NCBI GenBank assembly: GCA_902783025.1
Contig: CACZPH010000037.1
Span: 1-53,765 of the forward strand
Length of the DNA stretch: 53,765 nt
Source of the DNA: an uncultured Eubacteriales bacterium
GTDB lineage: Bacteria; Bacillota; Clostridia; Christensenellales; Pumilibacteraceae
Direction: 5' to 3'
Position numbers and translations under genes: made by a program. Of this stretch, positions 48,050-53,765 are shown piece after piece (position 1 is the stretch's first letter; each line of letters begins with the position of its first letter). The notes below the pieces were generated by a model that ran no database searches, was not told the origin of the DNA, and saw nothing but the letters and a program-made list of their open reading frames with translations.

Positions 48050-49699
48050 ATGAGCGGGAAATCATCTGTCGAGATATACAACGGACGTCCTATGCTGTTT
48101 GTGGACGGTAAACCCTGCGCTCAATGCGCATACCTGACGTATATGCCGGCTAAGGCGAATTACGAAGAGTTTGCCGCGTGCGGATACACGTTGTTTTCCG
48201 TACCGTTGTTCTTTTCCTCGCAGACGATCAACGAATACGGCGACGTGCCGCCGCTCGGAAAGGGAATTTTCGATGGTAAAACGCCGGATTTTTCGGAAGT
48301 GGACGAGAGGATCGGGCAGATCGTCAAGGCGTGTCCGTCGTGCCGCGTTTTCCCGCGCGTAAACATTTCTCCGCCGAGGTGGTGGGAGGACGATAATCCC
48401 GACGAGCTGTGTTACAAAACCTTATCCGGGAACAAACGCGTATGCTTTTCTTCGGACAAATGGCTCGGATATGAAAAGGAATGCCTTAAGATATTCGTTG
48501 ACCACGTTGCTCGCGCGCCGTACGCCGAAAACGTTTGCGGATACCAGATCGCTTGCGGCAACACCGAAGAGTGGTTCGGGTTCGACATGGAGTCGTCCAA
48601 AGGCAAACGCTCCGAAGAGAAATACCAAGCGTATCTCAAGGCAAGCGGCAAGCGCGACGACGCCGGAACGCTGTATGTTTTTTTGTCTGAGATAATCGCG
48701 ACGACTATCTGCGATCTTGCGCGCTATGTCAAAGAAATCACTTCCCGTACTATGGTGGTAGGGGCTTTTTACGGCTATACGCTGGAGGCGTGCGGCAGGA
48801 GTTCGGGTCACCACGCGCTCCGAACGGTGCTTGAGTGCGACGACGTGGACTTTTTGTGCAGTCCGATATCGTATATGTTCAATCGTCCGCTCGGTCAGGA
48901 CAATCCTTACATGGTGCCTTTCGCTTCTATAAGAGCGCACGGCAAAGTTTACTTTTCCGAAAACGATACGCGCACACACCTTACCCGACCGCCGTTTGAC
49001 ACGCCTTATTTTAATAAACCCGTTTGGTTCGGTCGCGACAAAAAACACGCTATGGAAAACATAAAGCAACATTTTGCCCGCGCGTTTATCAACGGACACG
49101 CTTTCTGGTGGTTCGATATGTGGGGCGGGTGGTTTAACGACGAGGACTACTTGCGGCTTCTCTCGCGTGTCCATACGCTTATGGAGCGCAATATAGAGGA
49201 AAAATTCGTTCCGGCAGCAGAAATAGCCGTCGTTGTCGACGAAAAAAGCACTTGTTACGTAGGCAACGAGGACGCGGACAAAGTTTGTTATCATACGCGC
49301 AAAAATTTGGGGCTTATCGGCGCGCCGTTCGATATATACCTGAGCGGCGATCTTGACAAAATCGACGACAGATACAAGGCGGTCGTTGTGCTCGCGCCGG
49401 TTATGACGGACGAACTGGAAGAAGTAGTAAAGAGTAAAAATTGTTTCGTCATCACGCCCGAAAATTGCGACGTAAGTACGGAGGAGCTTCGTCTCTTTTG
49501 TTCCCGCTCGGGGGTAAAGCTGTTTACCGACGTTGACGCTGTCGTGTATGCCAACGCGGACTATCTGTTCGTACATACGACTTGCGATCTGCCGTTTTCG
49601 TCCATAAGCAAGAGCGAAGAACTCGAACTTATTTTAGGCGATATGCAAGACGGAATACTCGCAAAGCATAACGGATACCTTTTCCGTCGCAAAAAGTAA
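48050..49699 (+). CDS. GH42-like/clan GH-A intracellular glycosidase
   Basis: 549 residues, no signal peptide. The N-terminal TIM barrel (about 1-390) has the layout of beta-galactosidase-like clan GH-A enzymes: ISPPRWWEDDNPDELC, CGYQIACGNTEEWFGFD with a Glu near residue 172 as candidate acid/base, and KVYFSENDTRTHLTRP with a Glu near 302 as candidate nucleophile, plus HAFWWFDMWGGWF. The C-terminal third is a flavodoxin-like alpha/beta domain (AAEIAVVVDEKSTCYV, YKAVVVLAPVMTDELEE), as in the trimerisation domain of GH42. The substrate is probably a galactoside or related oligosaccharide taken up by the cell. Own promoter; 76 nt separate it from the next gene. Confidence 0.75.
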   Translation: MSGKSSVEIYNGRPMLFVDGKPCAQCAYLTYMPAKANYEEFAACGYTLFSVPLFFSSQTINEYGDVPPLGKGIFDGKTPDFSEVDERIGQIVKACPSCRVFPRVNISPPRWWEDDNPDELCYKTLSGNKRVCFSSDKWLGYEKECLKIFVDHVARAPYAENVCGYQIACGNTEEWFGFDMESSKGKRSEEKYQAYLKASGKRDDAGTLYVFLSEIIATTICDLARYVKEITSRTMVVGAFYGYTLEACGRSSGHHALRTVLECDDVDFLCSPISYMFNRPLGQDNPYMVPFASIRAHGKVYFSENDTRTHLTRPPFDTPYFNKPVWFGRDKKHAMENIKQHFARAFINGHAFWWFDMWGGWFNDEDYLRLLSRVHTLMERNIEEKFVPAAEIAVVVDEKSTCYVGNEDADKVCYHTRKNLGLIGAPFDIYLSGDLDKIDDRYKAVVVLAPVMTDELEEVVKSKNCFVITPENCDVSTEELRLFCSRSGVKLFTDVDAVVYANADYLFVHTTCDLPFSSISKSEELELILGDMQDGILAKHNGYLFRRKK

Positions 49700-49716
49700 C
49701 TTTTTCGGCGCGATTA

Positions 49717-49745
49717 TTGACACGGCTCGGCTAAAGTGCTATAAT
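49717..49745 (+). promoter_or_regulatory. Promoter of the InlB-repeat lipoprotein
   Basis: TTGACA (49717-49722), 17 nt, TATAAT (49740-49745); AAAAGGG before the ATG at 49776. Confidence 0.85.
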
Positions 49746-49775
49746 AAGGAAAAATTCCACGAAAAGGGTAAATAA

Positions 49776-50369
49776 ATGAAGAAATTACGTTCCGCCGCGG
49801 CGGTCGCGCTTATCTTAATATTTTCCGTACTTTTCGCTGTCGGCTGTACGCGCGTTTCGCTTGTCACGTACAAAGTAAAGTTTATGGTGGAAGGCGAGCA
49901 GTATTACGTTACGAAAACGGCGGGTAACGCCGTCGTCGCTATGCCCGCTAGCCCTACTAAAGAAGGCTATGACTTCGGCGGCTGGTACTTTGACGAAGAC
50001 TTCGGCGCCGAGTTTACCGCCGACTCGCTCAAAAACCGCCTTCTTACCGCCGATCTTACCGTTTACGCCAAGTTTACCGAAAAGCCGCTTACCGGAACGC
50101 AACTCAAGCTCAGCGGCTTTACGAGCGCTGTCGATCACGGCATAACGGTCTTCAGCGGCGAAGCGGAAGAATCTCTGCTCAATTTCCAGTCGATAGTCCG
50201 CACGGCGAGCGGGGCGGAGTGGAGCGTGCATTACGACGTAGAAGGCACCGCGGAGATCAAGACTAAAATAACCATGCTTTCGCCGGGCGAAAACGTTTTC
50301 TTTATCACCGTTCGCAACGGCGGCTCGATGACGACTTACGAAGTCAAAGTAACGCTCAAACAAAACTGA
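49776..50369 (+). CDS. Small InlB-repeat lipoprotein
   Basis: 197 residues. Lipoprotein signal with lipobox FAVGC (Cys24). One InlB B-type (Listeria-Bacteroides) repeat at about 28-100: YKVKFMVEGEQYYV, PTKEGYDFGGWYFDEDF, LTVYAKF. A second beta-sandwich (about 105-195; LKLSGFTSAVDHGITVFSG, GENVFFITVRNGG, TYEVKVTLKQ) resembles a cadherin-like/Ig fold. It is probably exposed on the cell surface as a binding or accessory protein. The same repeat type occurs in the 1523- and 2320-residue proteins of this window. Ends at a strong bidirectional terminator. Confidence 0.85.
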   Translation: MKKLRSAAAVALILIFSVLFAVGCTRVSLVTYKVKFMVEGEQYYVTKTAGNAVVAMPASPTKEGYDFGGWYFDEDFGAEFTADSLKNRLLTADLTVYAKFTEKPLTGTQLKLSGFTSAVDHGITVFSGEAEESLLNFQSIVRTASGAEWSVHYDVEGTAEIKTKITMLSPGENVFFITVRNGGSMTTYEVKVTLKQN

Positions 50370-50373
50370 ATAC

Positions 50374-50412
50374 AAAAAGCACTCCGTTCGGAAACAACGG
50401 AGTGCTTTTTTG
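50374..50412. terminator. Bidirectional terminator
   Basis: AAAAAGCACTCCGTT and AACGGAGTGCTTTTT with loop CGGAAAC; it serves the lipoprotein (plus) and malic enzyme (minus). Confidence 0.95.
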
Positions 50413-50417
50413 TTCGC

Positions 50418-51590
50418 TTAAATTCTTGCGACGCCCGTGCGTCTTGCCGCTTCCTTTACGGCGTTTGCCACGGCGTCTTTTACTTTAGGATCGAAGGCGT
50501 CGGGCATGATGTGAGTAGCGGTGATTTCGTTTTCGGGTATAACGTGAGCGATAGCCTCGGCGGCGGCGAGTTTCATTTCGTCGTTTATCTGGCTTGCTCT
50601 TACGTCGAGCGCGCCGCGGAAGATGCCCGGGAACGCGAGAACGTTGTTTATCTGGTTGGGGAAGTCGCTTCTGCCCGTGCCCACTATCTTCGCGCCGGCT
50701 TTAAGCGCAAGGTCGGGCATAATTTCGGGCGTGGGGTTGGCGAGAGCGAAAATGATGGGATCCTTATTCATCGAGCGTACCATGTCTTCGGTAACGATTC
50801 CGGGAGCGGAAACGCCGATAAATACGTCCGCGCCCTTCAGTATATCCGCGAGCGAGCCTTTGCGCATATCGAGGTTGGAGATCTCCGCCATTTCGGCTTT
50901 GATGGGATTAAGCCCTTCTCTTCCCTTGTAGATAGCGCCTTTCCGATCGCACATAACGACCTTTTTGAGTCCTTTGCTCATAAGAAGTCTTACGATTGCG
51001 ACTCCGGCGGCGCCCGCGCCGTTAACGACTACCGAAATGTCGTCCATATGCTTGCCTACGAGCTTAAGCGCGTTGGTCATAGCGGCGAGAGTAACGACAG
51101 CCGTGCCGTGCTGATCGTCGTGAAAAACGGGTATATCGCAGATCTCTTTTAGCCTGCGTTCGATCTCGAAACAGCGCGGAGCGGAAATATCTTCGAGGTT
51201 GATACCGCCGAAGCTTCCCGCTATCAGCGAAACCGTCTTTACTATCTCGTCGACGTCCTTGCTCCTTATGCACAGCGGGAAAGCGTCCACGTCGGCAAAG
51301 GTCTTGAACAGCGCGCATTTGCCTTCCATTACCGGCATACCCGCTTCGGGACCTATGTCGCCCAGTCCCAAAACCGCCGTGCCGTCGGTGATTACGGCGA
51401 CCAGGTTGGATCTGCGGGTATAAACGTACGACAGGTCGGGATTTTCGGAAATTTTAAGGCAAGGCTCGGCGACGCCCGGGGTGTAAGCTACGGCGAGTTC
51501 CTCGTCGTTATGAAGAGGCGCGTGCGCTACGACCTCGATTTTGCCGTGCCATTTTTCGTGCTGAGTAAGAGCGTATTCTTTTTTATCCAT
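50418..51590 (-). CDS. NAD(P)-dependent malic enzyme
   Basis: 390 residues from the ATG at 51590, preceded by AAGGAGT; the longer open frame to 51761 lacks support. It decarboxylates malate to pyruvate. Motifs: AVAYTPGVAEPC, VAVITDGTAVLGLGDIGPEAGMPVMEGK, the metal-binding FHDDQHGTAVV, the dinucleotide-binding VVNGAGAAGVAIVRLL, IFALANPTPEI and a terminal ATHIMPDAFDP. Length matches the short bacterial class. An Asp after the glycine-rich strand (VVMCDRKG) hints at NAD preference, which is inference. Single-gene unit. Confidence 0.95.
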   Translation of the reverse strand: MDKKEYALTQHEKWHGKIEVVAHAPLHNDEELAVAYTPGVAEPCLKISENPDLSYVYTRRSNLVAVITDGTAVLGLGDIGPEAGMPVMEGKCALFKTFADVDAFPLCIRSKDVDEIVKTVSLIAGSFGGINLEDISAPRCFEIERRLKEICDIPVFHDDQHGTAVVTLAAMTNALKLVGKHMDDISVVVNGAGAAGVAIVRLLMSKGLKKVVMCDRKGAIYKGREGLNPIKAEMAEISNLDMRKGSLADILKGADVFIGVSAPGIVTEDMVRSMNKDPIIFALANPTPEIMPDLALKAGAKIVGTGRSDFPNQINNVLAFPGIFRGALDVRASQINDEMKLAAAEAIAHVIPENEITATHIMPDAFDPKVKDAVANAVKEAARRTGVARI

Positions 51591-51784
51591 TTTACTTGAC
51601 TCCTTATTTGCATTGAGTTTCGATAACGCGCGTATTTTATTGGCATAGGTCAGTAAAACAGTGGTCATAGAGAAAATACTCGATTTTTCCCTTAATACTA
51701 TTATAGCAAAGCCGAAAAAAAATGTAAACGAAACGAGGCGGCAAAAATAAAATTTCGACAATTTATCACAATAGGATTTAAGAT

Positions 51785-51823
51785 AAAAAAAACGGCGCGA
51801 AAAGCGTAAAAGCTTTCCGCGCC
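51785..51823 (-). terminator. Terminator of the oxidoreductase operon
   Basis: GGCGCGAAAAGC and GCTTTCCGCGCC pair with one mismatch. On the minus strand a run of eight T follows (plus-strand A at 51785-51792). Confidence 0.85.
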
Positions 51824-51829
51824 GCGCTG

Positions 51830-52933
51830 TTATTTGTCGAAGTAGTAGGGTTTTCCGGTCTTATGCGAAACGTAAATTCCCTCAAGGATTCTCGTTACGC
51901 ACGCCGCTTGCTCGGCGGTGACTTTGAGTTGGTCTTTGCCGAGGATCGTGTTGATGAAGTTAGCGCACTCGAGATCTCTCGGCTCGCCCGATCCGGTGCC
52001 TTCGAAGAACGCGACTCTGCCGGCTTTCATGTCCGGAGTCATGATATACTGTCTGCCTTCCTCAACGCCGTTGATACGAAGGCCGTTAAGCATATCCGCG
52101 CCCGCTTTCTTTCCGCAAATGGTCGTGATGGCTTCCTTGGGATCCGCGATATTGAGCGCCCACGAAGACTTGAGGTAGATGACCGCTCCGTTCTTCATTA
52201 CGATAAAGCCGAACGCCGCGTCCTCGGCGGTAAACCTGTCGACGTCCCAGTCGCCCCACGCGTTGCCGGTATTGGTTTCCTTGTTGAGGGCGTGGAAAGT
52301 CCTGCCCACGCAGTAATCGGGCTCGTAGTTGTTCATCATATACAAAGTAAGGTCGAGCGCGTGCGTACCGATATCGATAAGCGGACCGCCGCCCTGCTTT
52401 TCCTCGTCGATGAATACGCCCCAGGTCGGAACGGCTCTGCGGCGGATAGCGATCGCCTCGGCGTAGTAGATCTCGCCGAAGGTGTCCTTATCCACGAGTT
52501 TCTTGAGGTAAAGGCATTCGGGACGGAATCTGTTCTGATAGCCGATAGTCAGGACTTTGCCGGACTTATCGCGCGCCTCGATCATTTTCTTGGCTTCCTT
52601 GTAGTTCATAGCCATCGGCTTTTCGCACATAACGTGTTTGCCCGCGTTGAGCGCGTCGACGGTGATATGGCAGTGCTCGCTGTTGTGCGTAAGCACCAAA
52701 ACCGCGTCGATGGTGGGATCCTTGAGGATCTTCTTGTAATTGGTGGTGTGGTAGGTCTTTACGCCTTCCGCGCCGTATTCCTTCTCGGCTTTGATCGCGC
52801 GCTCCTCGATGAGGTCGCAGAAAGCCACGAGTTCGGAATGCGGGTTAGCCTTGTGGGCGGGCAAATGTTTGCCGTTGGCGATACCGCCGCAGCCGATAAC
52901 GCCTATTCTTACTTTTTCGTTTTCCATTGTCAT
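51830..52933 (-). CDS. Gfo/Idh/MocA-family oxidoreductase
   Basis: 367 residues from the ATG at 52933, which follows AAGGAGAAAA. Rossmann N-terminus VRIGVIGCGGIANGKHLPAH, DAVLVLTHNSEHCHI, and the family-defining CEKPMAMNYKEAKKM, with the catalytic Lys. The C-terminal beta domain has GGPLIDIGTHALDLTLYMMN, with the His used in catalysis. It oxidises or isomerises sugars with NAD(P). It is 25 nt downstream of a sugar isomerase on the same strand, a frequent pairing in inositol and rare-sugar catabolism. It ends at the terminator 51785-51823. Confidence 0.94.
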   Translation of the reverse strand: MTMENEKVRIGVIGCGGIANGKHLPAHKANPHSELVAFCDLIEERAIKAEKEYGAEGVKTYHTTNYKKILKDPTIDAVLVLTHNSEHCHITVDALNAGKHVMCEKPMAMNYKEAKKMIEARDKSGKVLTIGYQNRFRPECLYLKKLVDKDTFGEIYYAEAIAIRRRAVPTWGVFIDEEKQGGGPLIDIGTHALDLTLYMMNNYEPDYCVGRTFHALNKETNTGNAWGDWDVDRFTAEDAAFGFIVMKNGAVIYLKSSWALNIADPKEAITTICGKKAGADMLNGLRINGVEEGRQYIMTPDMKAGRVAFFEGTGSGEPRDLECANFINTILGKDQLKVTAEQAACVTRILEGIYVSHKTGKPYYFDK

Positions 52934-52958
52934 TTTTCTCCTTTTTATTTTGTCGCGC

Positions 52959-53705
52959 TTATTGCGCAAATTTTTTCATGTTTTCGCACGATTTTCTGAG
53001 GTATTCGCTCACGTCGCAGGGGAAGCCTTCGACTTCGAGAATAAAGGTATGAACGCCCATTTTTTTAGCAAGTTTTATCGCCTCTTCGCAGCCCGATTTG
53101 CCTTCGCCCACGATAGCGTTGGGGAATTCTCTCGGGTTCTTCTCGTCGGCGCGCACGTCCATTTCCTTGATATGCAGAGCGGACAAACCTTTTCCGTACT
53201 TTTTCATAAGGAAAGTCGGCTCGTATCCGCCCGCCTTAGCCCAGAAAATATCGAGTTCGCTCGTAAATCCGTCCACAGCCGTAATGAGGTCGTACACGTA
53301 ATCCGCGCCGTCGGTGTATTCTTGCGCGTGGTTGTGATACCCGAAGGTAACGCCTCTGCCGTCGAGAATCTTCTTGACTCTCTTTATCTCTTCGATAAGT
53401 TCGGGCAAACGGTTTTTGAGATCTTCGAGCCCGCACCAGGGGATATAAACGGTCTTGATGCCGAGAAGATCGATGTATTCGAGATTTTCTTCTATCTGAT
53501 CGAGCCTGATGTGCGCCGAAAGTCCGGTAAGGCCGTGCTTGTCGAGCAAATCCTTGACCTGCTGCGGAGTGTAGCCGTAAAATCCCGCGAATTCCACCGT
53601 ATTATAGCCCGCTTCCTTTACGACCTTGAGCATTTCGTCGAATCCGCGTTCTTTTATTTCGTTGCGGATCGAATACAACTGAATACCGAAAATATCTTTT
53701 TCCAT
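52959..53705 (-). CDS. Sugar phosphate isomerase/epimerase family protein
   Basis: 248 residues from the ATG at 53705 (MEKDIFGIQLYSIRNEIKER); a GTG four codons earlier is possible. Xylose-isomerase-like TIM barrel: FGIQLYSIRNE, NTVEFAGFYGY (Glu), FGYHNHAQEY (His), SELDIFWAKAGG (Asp), LHIKEMD (His) and a final ILEVEGF (Glu). It is shorter than the homologue at 21884 (285 aa) and clearly a different subfamily. Its ATG overlaps the stop of the gene entering from the right edge (TAATG), and it precedes the Gfo/Idh/MocA gene by 25 nt, so all three form one operon. Confidence 0.93.
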   Translation of the reverse strand: MEKDIFGIQLYSIRNEIKERGFDEMLKVVKEAGYNTVEFAGFYGYTPQQVKDLLDKHGLTGLSAHIRLDQIEENLEYIDLLGIKTVYIPWCGLEDLKNRLPELIEEIKRVKKILDGRGVTFGYHNHAQEYTDGADYVYDLITAVDGFTSELDIFWAKAGGYEPTFLMKKYGKGLSALHIKEMDVRADEKNPREFPNAIVGEGKSGCEEAIKLAKKMGVHTFILEVEGFPCDVSEYLRKSCENMKKFAQ

Positions 53706-53765
53706 TACGCCCACCACATTTGACCCGCTTGCTCGCGGATGATTATATCTTTGATAAAGTTTACC
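53705..53765 (-). CDS. Partial CDS, C-terminus of an upstream operon gene
   Basis: The minus-strand frame entering at the window edge reads VNFIKDIIIREQAGQMWWA and stops with TAA (53707-53705), which overlaps the ATG of the isomerase. Only 19 residues are visible, too few to name. Its coupling to the isomerase and oxidoreductase suggests a sugar-catabolic or transport function. Confidence 0.6.
   Translation of the reverse strand, partial: VNFIKDIIIREQAGQMWWA

Noticed and set aside
51591..51761. Extended N-terminus of malic enzyme
   Set aside because: The frame is open but contains the promoter-like region, and a clear AAGGAGT-ATG start lies at 51590.

Overview
The window reads as a chromosomal segment of an uncultured, gut-type member of the Bacillota (Clostridia). 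This is inferred from gene content: ECF transporter operon joined to truA, rpmH-rnpA-yidD-yidC-jag, rpsF-ssb-rpsR, XRE and AraC regulators, InlB-type and BspA-type surface repeats, AGGAG-type ribosome binding sites and TTGACA-17-TATAAT promoters. A lineage such as Christensenellales would fit, but nothing here fixes the genus. The backbone is moderately GC-rich and full of GCG/CGC codons. Two stretches (about 1-2730 and 13400-14800) are visibly AT-rich with different codon use and look imported.

Layout. 1-2730: a decayed restriction-modification island with a C-protein-like XRE regulator and its operator, a Vsr endonuclease, an HNH endonuclease, an unknown protein, the C-terminal stump of a cytosine-5 methyltransferase and a frameshifted fragment. 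2870-8970 (minus): a four-gene operon led by a 1523-residue cell-surface protein with a protease-associated domain. 9156-12666 (minus): a three-gene signalling operon of a LuxR-type response regulator, a PAS histidine kinase and a 7TM protein with a degenerate kinase region. 12871-13228: ssrA (tmRNA), followed by a small island with an att-like scar, two phased repeat arrays (five copies at about 31 bp and five copies at exactly 21 bp), a mini XRE protein and a zinc-ribbon protein. 15005-22741: a DUF6259-like glycosidase with a divergent AraC regulator, a membrane-anchored double-HTH protein with Cys-rich repeats and a leucine-rich ectodomain, a DUF6442-like/XRE cassette lying inside a 190-bp direct duplication, and a sugar isomerase. 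22806-22992: a candidate structured RNA. 23126-25957: a fused ABC exporter.

26159-29363 is the rpmH-rnpA-yidD-yidC-jag cluster, without mnmE/mnmG behind it. Then come composite intergenic repeats (29500-30035), a polar amino-acid ABC transporter with ARG-box-like sites, an orphan parA, and the ecfA1-ecfA2-ecfT-truA operon. 37174-44136 encodes a 2320-residue GH43-type lipoprotein. Next are a zinc-type dehydrogenase lacking catalytic zinc ligands, rpsF-ssb-rpsR, a sialidase-fold protein, a GH42-like protein, an InlB-repeat lipoprotein, malic enzyme, and a Gfo/Idh/MocA oxidoreductase with a sugar isomerase. The recurring theme is glycan capture and breakdown (GH43, DUF6259, GH42-like, sialidase-like) plus sugar isomerases and oxidoreductases.

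The most unusual signals are the ssrA-linked element with two helically phased repeat arrays, one of them lying inside a promoter-to-terminator unit without a convincing ORF; the HTH-TM-CxxC-repeat receptor; the pseudokinase in the signalling operon; the duplication that killed a start codon; and several promoters whose -10 box sits only 6-9 nt before the start codon, implying leaderless mRNAs.
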